The position numbers and the translations under genes were made by a program. The notes beneath the pieces were generated by a model. It was given only the letters and a program-made list of their open reading frames with translations, was not told where the DNA came from and ran no database searches. From NCBI RefSeq assembly GCF_018614875.1, contig NZ_JAGGNW010000026.1, forward strand, positions 43,333 to 107,332: 64,000 nt of DNA, in the 5' to 3' direction. Shown one piece after another: positions 15,478-22,873 of the stretch. The DNA comes from Variovorax paradoxus. GTDB taxonomy: Bacteria; Pseudomonadota; Gammaproteobacteria; Burkholderiales; Burkholderiaceae_C. Within the stretch, counting starts at the first letter, position 1; the number at the start of each line of letters is the position of its first letter.

Positions 15478-16337
15478 CATGCCTGTTTGGCCAGCGTTCG
15501 CAGGGCCCGCCTGGCAATGTACCGGGTGGCCGGCGTGTCCGATTCGGCCACCCAGCGCGCACAGAGCCGGTCGACCCACTCGGGCTGGGTCTTGCTCGCG
15601 TCGTTGAGCCAGTTCGCCACCGAGTTCTGCACGTAGCGGCTGGTGTCGGCCAGCAGCGGCTCGATCAGCGGCAGCGCGCGCCAGGGCTCGGCCTTGAGCG
15701 CATCGATCTGCGCGCACCAGACGCCGCGCGGGCGCGTGAGTTCGCTGGCAAAGCGGCGGATGTTCGGATCGGCATCGGCCGTCCACGGCTGCAGCAGCGC
15801 CAGCGACTCGTCGAGCGAGGCGATGACCCCGTCGCGCACCGCCATCCAGGCGATCTCCCGCACGCCGAAGTGCGGATCGGCGGCAAAGCGCCGCACCGCC
15901 TCCAGTTGCGCCGCCAGCGGCAAGCCCGAGAGCGTGACCCACTGCGCGGCCCAGCAGCGCGCAACGTCGCTGGCATGCGTGGCCAGTCGGTGGGCGACGG
16001 CATCGCGTTCGGCATGCAGCGCCGCCAGGTCGTAGAGCGCCCGCGCAATGTGACCATGCCGCTGCATCGGCTTGAACGCGCCGAGCATGGCGACGGTGTC
16101 GGCCAGCCGCTCGCTCGCCGGATCGAGGCCGATGTGGGCCGCCACGCTGCGCGCGAGCCGCGGCAGCTCGAGCGCCATGAACTCGTTGAGGTTGACGGTT
16201 TCGAGCAGTCCGTCGTTGAGCGCGCGCAGCACCTCGGGCGGAATCAGCGCGATGCGGAAGGCGCCCCTGCGCGCCTTCAGGTGATCGACGGAAGCCAGCG
16301 CAGCGACAGCGTCCATGGGCGGCGGCGAGCGGGTCAC
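15477..16337 (-). CDS. DNA alkylation repair protein, AlkC/AlkD-like HEAT-repeat fold
   Basis: An all-helical 286-residue protein whose body reads as HEAT-like repeats rich in Trp and Arg (VREIAWMAVRDGVIA, RRFASELTRPRGVW). The C-terminal stretch YVQNSVANWLNDASKTQPEWV followed by TRYIARRALRTL is typical of AlkC/AlkD DNA glycosylases, which excise 3- and 7-alkylated purines. The start is either GTG 16337 or ATG 16316 (seven residues shorter); neither has a clear ribosome binding site. The gene follows the SCO-like gene by 7 bp and may be read through from it. Assignment to AlkC rather than AlkD is not certain. Confidence 0.8.
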   Translation of the reverse strand: MTRSPPPMDAVAALASVDHLKARRGAFRIALIPPEVLRALNDGLLETVNLNEFMALELPRLARSVAAHIGLDPASERLADTVAMLGAFKPMQRHGHIARALYDLAALHAERDAVAHRLATHASDVARCWAAQWVTLSGLPLAAQLEAVRRFAADPHFGVREIAWMAVRDGVIASLDESLALLQPWTADADPNIRRFASELTRPRGVWCAQIDALKAEPWRALPLIEPLLADTSRYVQNSVANWLNDASKTQPEWVDRLCARWVAESDTPATRYIARRALRTLAKQA

Positions 16338-16344
16338 GGCGCGC

Positions 16345-16974
16345 TCAGGACTTGAGCAGCGCCTTCACGTCCGACACCATGGGCGCCACGCCGGCGCCGT
16401 AGCGCGCGTAAAGCCGCAGCCGGCCTTGGGAGTCGTACACGAAGCTCGCGGCCGAGTGGTCCATCGAATAGCTGGTGGGCGTCTTGCCCTCGACCTTCTT
16501 GTAATAGACCTTGAAGTCCTTGGCGGTTGCCACGAGCTGGTCGGCCGTGGGAATCAGTGCGACGAAGCCCGGATCGAACGCGCCCATATAGGCCTTGAGC
16601 ACCTCGGGCGTGTCGCGCGCGGGATCGACCGTGACGAACAGCACCTGCAGCTTGTCGCCGTCGCTGCCGAGCTGCTGCTTGACCTGCGCCATCTCGGTCA
16701 TGGTGGTGGGGCAGACGTCGGGACACTGCGCATAGCCGAAGAACAGCACCACCACCTTGCCCTTGAAGTCCGCCAGGGTGCGGACCTTGCCGTCGGCGTC
16801 TTTCAGCGAGAAGTCGCGCGCATAGTCGGCGCCCGTGATGTCGACCGCATTGAAGCTGGGCCTGGGTTCGCTGCAGGCCGAGAGCCCCAGCCCCAGGGTG
16901 GCGGCCATGCCGGCCCATCCCGCACCGCCGGCAATCAGTTTCAGGGCATTTCGCTTGTTCATGGGCACGGGCAT
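16345..16974 (-). CDS. SCO1/SenC family copper chaperone lipoprotein
   Basis: Delivers copper to the CuA centre of cytochrome c oxidase subunit II. The 209 residues begin with a lipoprotein signal (LGLSAC lipobox around residue 34), then a thioredoxin-like fold with the copper-binding CPDVCPTT and the distal His in SMDHSAASFVYD. The open frame extends to a TTG at 16986, but the ATG at 16974 or 16962 is more likely. It lies 16 bp after ctaB at the downstream end of the assembly-gene run SURF1, hypothetical, ctaA, ctaB. Confidence 0.93.
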   Translation of the reverse strand: MPVPMNKRNALKLIAGGAGWAGMAATLGLGLSACSEPRPSFNAVDITGADYARDFSLKDADGKVRTLADFKGKVVVLFFGYAQCPDVCPTTMTEMAQVKQQLGSDGDKLQVLFVTVDPARDTPEVLKAYMGAFDPGFVALIPTADQLVATAKDFKVYYKKVEGKTPTSYSMDHSAASFVYDSQGRLRLYARYGAGVAPMVSDVKALLKS

Positions 16975-16990
16975 TCGATCAATCAATCAA

Positions 16991-17896
16991 TCAGCGGAGA
17001 TAGTGGTCGACGAGCAATGCCGCGAACAGCACGCTCAGGTGAATCAGCGAGAACCGGAAGGTCTTGCGCGCCAGCGCGTCGGAGTAGTTGCGCCAGAGCG
17101 CGAACGCGTAGCCCGTGAAGCCGATGCTCACGCCCACCGCCACCGCCAGGTAGAGCCAGCCACTCATGCCGTAGATGAAAGGCATCAGGCAGGCTGCGAA
17201 CAAGATGAAGGTGTAGAGCAGCACCTGCAACCGCGTGAACTCGTTGCCGTGCGTGACGGGCAGCATCGGCAGCCCGGCCTTGCGGTAGTCCTCGACGCGG
17301 TAGAGCGCCAGCGCCCAGAAATGCGGCGGCGTCCACAGGAAGATGATGAGGAACAGGATCAGCGCCTCGGGGCCCACGTCGCCGGTCATCGCGGCCCAGC
17401 CCAGCACCGGCGGCATCGCGCCTGAGGCGCCGCCAATCACGATGTTCTGCGGCGTCAGCGGCTTGAGGATCACGGTGTAGATCACCGCATAGCCGACGAA
17501 GGTGGCAAAGGTCAGCCACATGGTGAGCGGGTTGACCTTGAACCACAGCAGCGCCGAACCGGCCGCGCACAGCAGCGCCGAGAACAGCAGCGCCTGCAGG
17601 TCGCTGAGCTGCCCGCGTGCCGTGGGGCGCCAGGCGGTGCGCTTCATCTTGGCGTCGATGCCCTTCTCGACCAGGCAGTTGAACGCCGCCGCCGCACCCG
17701 CCACCAGCCAGATGCCGATGCAGGCCAGCGCGGCGCGCTGCACGTCGGCCCACGAAGGCAGCCCGGGCACGGCCAGCACCATGCCGATGAAGGCGCAGAA
17801 AACGATCAGCTGCACCACGCGCGGCTTGGTCAGCGCATAGAACTGGCGCAGCACATTGGCGGTGCTTGTCTGCTGCACGGAAATCGGCGTGCTCAC
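16991..17896 (-). CDS. ctaB: Protoheme IX farnesyltransferase (heme O synthase)
   Basis: Adds the farnesyl chain to heme b, giving heme O, the precursor of the oxidase's heme A. The 301-residue UbiA-type membrane prenyltransferase has about eight membrane segments, the first Asp-rich region NCLVEKGIDAKMKRTAWRP, and FLWTPPHFWALALYRVEDYRKAGLPMLP, typical of CtaB. The start is a GTG at 17896 that overlaps the stop of ctaA by four bases (GTGA), so translation is probably coupled. Confidence 0.96.
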   Translation of the reverse strand: MSTPISVQQTSTANVLRQFYALTKPRVVQLIVFCAFIGMVLAVPGLPSWADVQRAALACIGIWLVAGAAAAFNCLVEKGIDAKMKRTAWRPTARGQLSDLQALLFSALLCAAGSALLWFKVNPLTMWLTFATFVGYAVIYTVILKPLTPQNIVIGGASGAMPPVLGWAAMTGDVGPEALILFLIIFLWTPPHFWALALYRVEDYRKAGLPMLPVTHGNEFTRLQVLLYTFILFAACLMPFIYGMSGWLYLAVAVGVSIGFTGYAFALWRNYSDALARKTFRFSLIHLSVLFAALLVDHYLR

Positions 17897-19119
17897 GCGG
17901 CGGCCTCCCTCTGGTTGTTGTGCGCGGCGCCGGGCGCCTTGTCTCTGTCGTGCGCGACTGCAGCCGCAGCCCCGCGGCGGCTCTCGCACAGCGCCCAGGT
18001 CAGCACCACGGCCAGCGCCGCGGCGCCCCCGGTGTGCAATACCGCGGCAGCCAGCGGCCAGCCGAGCAGCACGTTGCCAAGCCCGGTGGCCAGCTGGAGC
18101 AGGGCCAGCCCTGCAAGCCAGCGCGCCTGCGGCCGCAGCGGCGGGACGCGGCGCAGCTGCCACGCGAGCACGCCCAGGGCGGCGAACACGGCGTAGGCCA
18201 TCAGCCGATGCGCGTAGTGAATGGCGGTGAGCGCCGGAAAATCGAGCGCCGCGCCGTTGCCGGTCACGCCCAGATGGCGCCAGATCTCGAAGCCTTGCGC
18301 AAAATTCATCGGCGGCCACCAGCTGCCCTGGCAGGTCGGGAACTGGGTGCAGGCCAGCACGGCATAGTTGGTGCTGACCCAGCCGCCGAGCGCAATCTGC
18401 AGCAGCAGCAATGCCGAGGTGGCGATCAGCCCGTTGCGCAACGCGGGTGGCACGGCCGTGGGCAGGCGGTCCGCGGCGGCCTGCCGGTAGCGCACCGCCT
18501 GGATGCACAGCAGCACCAGCAGCACCACGGCGCCCAGCAGGTGCAGCGTCACGATGGCGGGAAAGAGCTTCCAGGTCACCGTGAGGGCACCGAATGCGCC
18601 CTGCAGACAGACCCATGCCAGCGTCGCCGCGGGCCACCACGCGCTGAGCGTGGCGTGCTCGCCGTCCGCTGGCACAGGGGGTGCGGGAACACGGCGCAGG
18701 CGCCGCCGCACGATCCAGGTGGCGCCCGCGAGCACGAGAATGAGCACGCCGACGCCGGTGGCCAGGTAGCGGTGAACCATCTCGACCCAGGCCTTGCCGT
18801 GCGTGACCGGGCCGGTCGGTTGGGCCGACTGCGCCATGGCGATCTCGTGCCGCGCGCCGACCGGGCTCGCGTTGCCGTAGCAGCCCGGCCAGTCGGGGCA
18901 GCCCAGGCCCGAATCGGTGAGCCGGGTGAAGGCGCCGAACAGAGTGAGGTCGAAGGTGAGGAACAGCGTCAGCACGGTGAGCGCGTGCAGCCGGCGCGCC
19001 GGCCCCGCACCCGTGTTGCGGCGCCACACCCACACCAGCGGGCCGAGCGCGATCAGCACGCCGGCCGCCATCAGCCAGGCGATGGGCGTGAGGTCGTAGA
19101 GCGAGCCGGTGTCCATCAT
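17893..19119 (-). CDS. ctaA: Heme A synthase (COX15/CtaA)
   Basis: Oxidises the methyl group of heme O to give heme A. The 408-residue, eight-helix membrane protein has two similar four-helix halves with paired His regions (KAWVEMVHRYLATGVG, FPAIVTLHLLGAVVL, TAIHYAHRLMAYAVF, AAAVLHTGGAAAL). A Cys pair occurs in the loops (LGCPDWPGCYGN and LACTQFPTCQGSW). The first of two ATG codons at 19119 was used. Between the small hypothetical membrane protein (6-bp gap) and ctaB. Confidence 0.95.
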   Translation of the reverse strand: MMDTGSLYDLTPIAWLMAAGVLIALGPLVWVWRRNTGAGPARRLHALTVLTLFLTFDLTLFGAFTRLTDSGLGCPDWPGCYGNASPVGARHEIAMAQSAQPTGPVTHGKAWVEMVHRYLATGVGVLILVLAGATWIVRRRLRRVPAPPVPADGEHATLSAWWPAATLAWVCLQGAFGALTVTWKLFPAIVTLHLLGAVVLLVLLCIQAVRYRQAAADRLPTAVPPALRNGLIATSALLLLQIALGGWVSTNYAVLACTQFPTCQGSWWPPMNFAQGFEIWRHLGVTGNGAALDFPALTAIHYAHRLMAYAVFAALGVLAWQLRRVPPLRPQARWLAGLALLQLATGLGNVLLGWPLAAAVLHTGGAAALAVVLTWALCESRRGAAAAVAHDRDKAPGAAHNNQREAAA

Positions 19120-19124
19120 GCGTG

Positions 19125-19808
19125 CTAGCGGCCGGGTTCGTCCCAGGATGCGGAGGCGCGCATCAGGCGGTCGAGGTCGCGCTTGGCGCGGCTGGCGCCC
19201 GCGGCGTCCATGCGGGCCGGGAAACGCATCATCCAGTTGCCCATGGGATCGACCACGTACAGGTGTTCGGCCAGCCCATGGCCTGCGACCGGCGCGAGCC
19301 ACTTGGCGAGCTGCTCGGCCGGCACGCGCAGCACGGTGGCGCCGCGCAGGCCGTTGTCCAACCGCGCCGGAACGGGCGCCGCATCGCTCACGAGCCAGAC
19401 GCGGTCGAGGCGGTCTTTCTCGCGGCCGAGGCTTTCGCGCAGTTGGCGCTGCAGATAGAGCTGCTGCTCGCAGAGCGCGTCGCAGGCCGCATCGGCCACC
19501 GCCACCAGCAGCCACTGGCCCTTGAGCGTGGAAAAGTCGACCGGCGCGCCGTTGCGGTCCGTGGCGGTGAGTACCGGCAGCGTGCGTTGCGGATCAATCA
19601 GCTCGCCGTAGGCGCTGCGCCCCTCGGGCCGGATCACGTAGTAGGTGAAGTAGGACGCGACGACGGGCGCGGCGCACATCAGCATCACGGCGATCATCTT
19701 CCAGCGTCCGACCACCGTGCGACGGCCCTCGGCGCCATCGAGCGCCTGGTTGGGCGACGGCATGGAGTGCACCGTCAGGCCCAGCGGTTCGTCAGAGGCT
19801 GCTTGCAT
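19125..19808 (-). CDS. Membrane-anchored thioredoxin-fold-like protein, probable oxidase assembly partner
   Basis: A 227-residue protein with one membrane helix (about residues 37-58, MIAVMLMCAAPVVASYFTYY) and a soluble domain after it. GQWLLVAVADAACDALCEQQLYLQRQLRESLG resembles the SCO/peroxiredoxin fold, with a CDALC pair where SCO has its copper CxxxC; the end DPMGNWMMRFP also recalls SCO. I infer a redox or metal role in oxidase assembly. It overlaps the end of SURF1 by 17 bp and lies just ahead of ctaA, a conserved position in Burkholderiales oxidase clusters. No experimentally assigned function is known to me. Confidence 0.75.
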   Translation of the reverse strand: MQAASDEPLGLTVHSMPSPNQALDGAEGRRTVVGRWKMIAVMLMCAAPVVASYFTYYVIRPEGRSAYGELIDPQRTLPVLTATDRNGAPVDFSTLKGQWLLVAVADAACDALCEQQLYLQRQLRESLGREKDRLDRVWLVSDAAPVPARLDNGLRGATVLRVPAEQLAKWLAPVAGHGLAEHLYVVDPMGNWMMRFPARMDAAGASRAKRDLDRLMRASASWDEPGR

Positions 19809-20598
19809 CGCGTGCGCGGCGCCTCGAGCGGCGGTAGGGGGAAATGATTTGGAACCAGACATAGAGGATGACCACGAGGGCCGAAAGCCCGAACCACTGG
19901 AATGCATAGCCGTAGTGCTTCTCCAGACCCAGAGCGGGGGCCGGCCAGTCGCGCTGCAACCCCTCGGAAGTGGGGCCGATCTGCTGCAGCGACACATCGG
20001 TTCGCAGCGGCAGCTTGGTTTCGGCGCGGAACGCTTCCAGGTCGAGATTCTGCCGGATGGGCGAAGACCCCGCGGATTCCGGTGCCGAGGCAGCCGCGGC
20101 CGGCTTGCCGAGTTCGAACAAATGGCCGGGCGGCGGCTCGATCAGGCCCGTGACCTCGACGATGCCGGCCGGCGTCTCGACCGTGCCCAGTTGCGTGCGG
20201 TCATTGAAATTGCGCTGCACCCAGCCGCGCTGCACCATCACGGCCTGGTCGCTGCCTTCCAGCGCGAACGGCGTCAGCACATAGAAGCCCGGCACGCCGT
20301 GCATCTGCCGGTTGTCCAGGTAAACCGTTTGCGGCGTCAGCCAGAGTCCGCGCAGCCGCACGGGCCGGTGCAGCTCGCCGGCCGGCGCTTCGAGCGCCAG
20401 AAAGTCGGCCTGGGCCAGCGGCGGCTTCTGCTTCTGGGCCTGGATCTCGGCCTGCAGCGCCTCCTTCTGCGCCGCGCGCGAAAGCTGCCAGCGGCCCAGC
20501 GACACCGTGGCGGCCAGGGTCAGCACGGCGGCCAGCGTGACCAGCAGGAAACGGCTCCGCCTCGGCCTCGCCCTGGCGGGATGAACGGGTTCCAGCAT
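19792..20598 (-). CDS. SURF1 family cytochrome c oxidase assembly protein
   Basis: A 268-residue inner-membrane protein with two membrane helices, near residues 17-35 (LLVTLAAVLTLAATVSLG) and 236-256, framing a periplasmic domain. Family features are SLGRWQLSRAAQKEAL, VYLDNRQMHGVPGFYVLTPF, VQRGWVQRN and the second-helix region KHYGYAFQWFGLSAL. SURF1 helps insert heme A into subunit I. The start ATG at 20598 faces the twin-helix protein gene 39 bp away. Confidence 0.92.
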   Translation of the reverse strand: MLEPVHPARARPRRSRFLLVTLAAVLTLAATVSLGRWQLSRAAQKEALQAEIQAQKQKPPLAQADFLALEAPAGELHRPVRLRGLWLTPQTVYLDNRQMHGVPGFYVLTPFALEGSDQAVMVQRGWVQRNFNDRTQLGTVETPAGIVEVTGLIEPPPGHLFELGKPAAAASAPESAGSSPIRQNLDLEAFRAETKLPLRTDVSLQQIGPTSEGLQRDWPAPALGLEKHYGYAFQWFGLSALVVILYVWFQIISPYRRSRRRARDASSL

Positions 20599-20637
20599 CA
20601 CTGGAGCGGATGAGGCGTGCGGCCGATAATCGGAGTC

Positions 20638-20859
20638 ATGAAATATTTCGTCGCCCTGGCTTTCGTGGGCATCTTCGCGAGCCTTGCCTTCGCGCTCTTC
20701 TACATGCTGAAAGACGGGCGCAATGGACGCGCCAAAAGCGGCGGCATGGCGCGCGCGCTCACCTTTCGGATCGGCATCTCCGTGTTTTTGTTCCTCTGCA
20801 TGCTGCTGGCCTGGAAACTCGGCTACATCCAGCCCACCGGGCTCCCGGTCGGCAAGTAG
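20638..20859 (+). CDS. Small twin-transmembrane protein, DUF2909 family
   Basis: A 73-residue protein with two hydrophobic helices (about residues 3-23 and 46-63) separated by a basic, Gly-rich loop. The pattern LFYMLKDGRNGRAKSGGMARALTFRIG is that of DUF2909, found beside the oxidase genes in many betaproteobacteria. It is the only plus-strand gene inside the oxidase block. I use the ATG at 20638, where the family's MKYFVAL start occurs. Function unknown; an oxidase-related role is inferred from position only. Confidence 0.85.
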   Translation: MKYFVALAFVGIFASLAFALFYMLKDGRNGRAKSGGMARALTFRIGISVFLFLCMLLAWKLGYIQPTGLPVGK

Positions 20860-20885
20860 ATGGTGCTCGTTCCACGAGAACCATG

Positions 20886-20911
20886 AAAAAGGCGCCTTTC
20901 GGCGCCTTTTT
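20886..20911. terminator. Bidirectional rho-independent terminator
   Basis: AAAAAGGCGCC, loop TTTC, GGCGCCTTTTT: a perfect palindromic stem flanked by A and T runs, so it can stop transcription from both sides. It separates the plus-strand DUF2909 gene from the end of ctaE on the minus strand. Confidence 0.9.
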
Positions 20912-20933
20912 GTTTGCATGCCGCGGGGTTCGC

Positions 20934-21815
20934 TCAAAGCCAATAGACCAGCGTGTAAAGGCCGAGCCAGACCACGTCCACGAAGTGCCAGTACCAGGCC
21001 GCGCCTTCGAAGCCGAAGTGGCGCTCCGGCGTGAAGTGGCCCTTCTGCAGGCGCAGGGTGATGAACAGCAGCATCAGCATGCCGATGAACACGTGCAGGC
21101 CGTGGAAGCCGGTCAGCATGAAGAAGGTCGAACCGTAGGCGCCGGAGCTGAGCTTGAGGTTCAGCTCGGTGTACAGGTGGTGGTATTCGTAGCCCTGCAC
21201 GCCCAGGAACAGCACGCCGAGCAGCACGGTGAGCCACATGAAGCGGATGGTCTGGGCCCGATGGCCGGCACGCAGCGCGTGGTGGGCAATGGTGAGCGTG
21301 ACGCCCGAGCTCAGCAGCAGCGCGGTGTTGATCGTGGGCAGCCAGAACGGGCCGACGGTCTGGAACGGTTCGACGATGTCGCCCGGCGAGCCGGTGGTGC
21401 CAGCAGCAAGGGTGGGCCAGACGGCCTTGAAGTCGGGCCAGAGCAGCGCGTTGTCGAGGCTGCCGAGCGCCGGCAGCGAATGGGTGCGGGCCCACCACAG
21501 CGCGGTGAAGAAGGCGCCGAAGAACATCACCTCGGAGAAGATGAACCAGCTCATGCTCCAGCGGAACGAGAGGTCGACCTTGTGGCCGTACCGGCCGCCT
21601 TCGCTCTCGCCGATGGCGGTGCGGAACCACACGAACAGCGTGGCAAGCCACCCGACCATGCCGAGCAGCAGCGACCATGCGCCCCACTGGTGGCCGTTGA
21701 TCCATTGGGCCGCGCCAAGGATCACGAAGAAGAGGCCCGTCGCGGCCATGACCGGGTAGGCCGATGGCCCGGGCACAAAGTAGTAGGGCGTGGTGCCGTG
21801 GGTGGTTGAACTCAT
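20934..21815 (-). CDS. ctaE: Cytochrome c oxidase subunit III
   Basis: The 293-residue subunit III of the aa3-type oxidase, with seven predicted helices. Typical elements: WPILMAATG-like start region (PGPSAYPVMAATGLF), RWSMSWFIFSEVMFFGAFF with the conserved acidic residue, and the C-terminal FTPERHFGFEGAAWYWHFVDVVWLGLY. It is the last gene of the structural run ctaC, ctaD, small ORF, ctaG, DUF2970, ctaE and is followed by the bidirectional terminator. Confidence 0.97.
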   Translation of the reverse strand: MSSTTHGTTPYYFVPGPSAYPVMAATGLFFVILGAAQWINGHQWGAWSLLLGMVGWLATLFVWFRTAIGESEGGRYGHKVDLSFRWSMSWFIFSEVMFFGAFFTALWWARTHSLPALGSLDNALLWPDFKAVWPTLAAGTTGSPGDIVEPFQTVGPFWLPTINTALLLSSGVTLTIAHHALRAGHRAQTIRFMWLTVLLGVLFLGVQGYEYHHLYTELNLKLSSGAYGSTFFMLTGFHGLHVFIGMLMLLFITLRLQKGHFTPERHFGFEGAAWYWHFVDVVWLGLYTLVYWL

Positions 21816-21876
21816 ATCAGCTCCTGGCTTTCTTTCTTCTCTCGATTCGATGGATTCTGGAGGCGGTGCACCGTAG

Positions 21877-22086
21877 TCAGGGCGCGACCACATAGCGCAC
21901 CAGCAGCACCAGCCCGACGATGAAAACGATGACCGCGGCAAAGGCCACCGCGATGATGTGCAGCGGATTCAGCCTGGCCAGGTCGTCCTGGTAGGCGCTC
22001 TTCTTGCGCACGCCGAAGAACGACCAGCAGACGGCCTTCACCGTGTCCCACAGCGTGGCCTTGGGCGGCGTGTTCGGAGCGGTCAC
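21877..22086 (-). CDS. Small membrane protein, DUF2970 family
   Basis: A 69-residue protein with a short cytoplasmic N-terminus and one helix at about residues 44-66. The stretch AVCWSFFGVRKKSAYQDDL followed by PLHIIAVAF matches DUF2970, which is nearly always placed between ctaG and ctaE in betaproteobacteria. It overlaps the ctaG stop by four bases. Role unknown; likely an oxidase accessory. Confidence 0.9.
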   Translation of the reverse strand: MTAPNTPPKATLWDTVKAVCWSFFGVRKKSAYQDDLARLNPLHIIAVAFAAVIVFIVGLVLLVRYVVAP

Positions 22087-22709
22087 GAGCGGGGCTCATG
22101 GGCAGCATTCGAAACGGCAGCCACCGGGGCCGCGGGCGTCTTGCCCCCGACCTCGAAGAAGGTGTAGGACAGCGTGATGGTCTTCACGTCCTTGGAGATC
22201 TTGGGGTCGATCACGAAGGCAACGGGCCACTGCTTCTTCTCACCCGGGTCGAGCGTGTACTGGTTGAAGCAGAAGCATTCGAGCTTGTTGAAGTATGGCG
22301 CGGCCTGCTGCGGCGCGTAGCTGGGAATGGCCTGCGCGGCCATGCGGCGGTTCTGCACGTTCTGGAACTCGTACAGCACGGTGTTGAGCTGGCCGGGATG
22401 CACCTGCATGGTCCGCTCGGCGGGCTTGAAGTCCCAGAGGCCGCCGCGCACGTTGGAGTCGAACTCGACCGTGATCGTGCGCGTGGTGTCGATCTGCGTG
22501 TTGTCGGGCACGCGCACGTTCTTGCCGCCGCTCGCGCCGCCCGGCACCTCGAGCTCGCTGAGCGCAAGGATGTTGATGCCGGTCATTTCGCAGATGGCGC
22601 GATAGAGCGGCACCAGGGCATAGCCGAACGCGAACATGCCGCAGGCCACGACGGCCAGCTTGCCGACCATGCGGACATTGGCGCGCTTGATGCGTTGACC
22701 GAGGCTCAT
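22083..22709 (-). CDS. ctaG: Cytochrome c oxidase assembly protein CtaG (Cox11)
   Basis: Inserts copper into the CuB site of subunit I. The 208-residue protein has one N-terminal membrane helix (about residues 17-36) and a periplasmic immunoglobulin-like copper domain with the hallmark KLECFCFNQ around residue 140, whose paired Cys bind Cu(I), and the GEKKQWPVAFVIDP loop. Between the 38-residue ORF and DUF2970. Confidence 0.97.
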   Translation of the reverse strand: MSLGQRIKRANVRMVGKLAVVACGMFAFGYALVPLYRAICEMTGINILALSELEVPGGASGGKNVRVPDNTQIDTTRTITVEFDSNVRGGLWDFKPAERTMQVHPGQLNTVLYEFQNVQNRRMAAQAIPSYAPQQAAPYFNKLECFCFNQYTLDPGEKKQWPVAFVIDPKISKDVKTITLSYTFFEVGGKTPAAPVAAVSNAAHEPRS

Positions 22710-22731
22710 GCGGGCGGCTCCGTTCGCTGCT

Positions 22732-22848
22732 TCAGCGTCCGCTGAACCAGATCATGCGGACCAGGAATCCGAGGAAGAACAGCACGGCGATGGAGGCCAG
22801 CGTGAGCCCCATGCGTCGGTTGTTCCTTTTTTGTTCGGGCGTGGTCAT
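22732..22848 (-). CDS. Cytochrome oxidase small assembly protein, 38 aa
   Basis: A very short ORF: ATG at 22848, TGA at 22734-22732. It reads a basic start (TPEQKRNNRRMG), one membrane helix (LTLASIAVLFFLGFLV) and a tail RMIWFSGR. Short one-helix proteins of this kind sit between ctaD and ctaG in many Burkholderiales and are annotated as cytochrome oxidase small assembly protein. Its place 22 bp before ctaG and 25 bp after ctaD, with no other use for the gap, supports it. Confidence 0.8.
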   Translation of the reverse strand: MTTPEQKRNNRRMGLTLASIAVLFFLGFLVRMIWFSGR

Positions 22849-22873
22849 GGCGGGCATGCGGGCCGAGAGCCGT

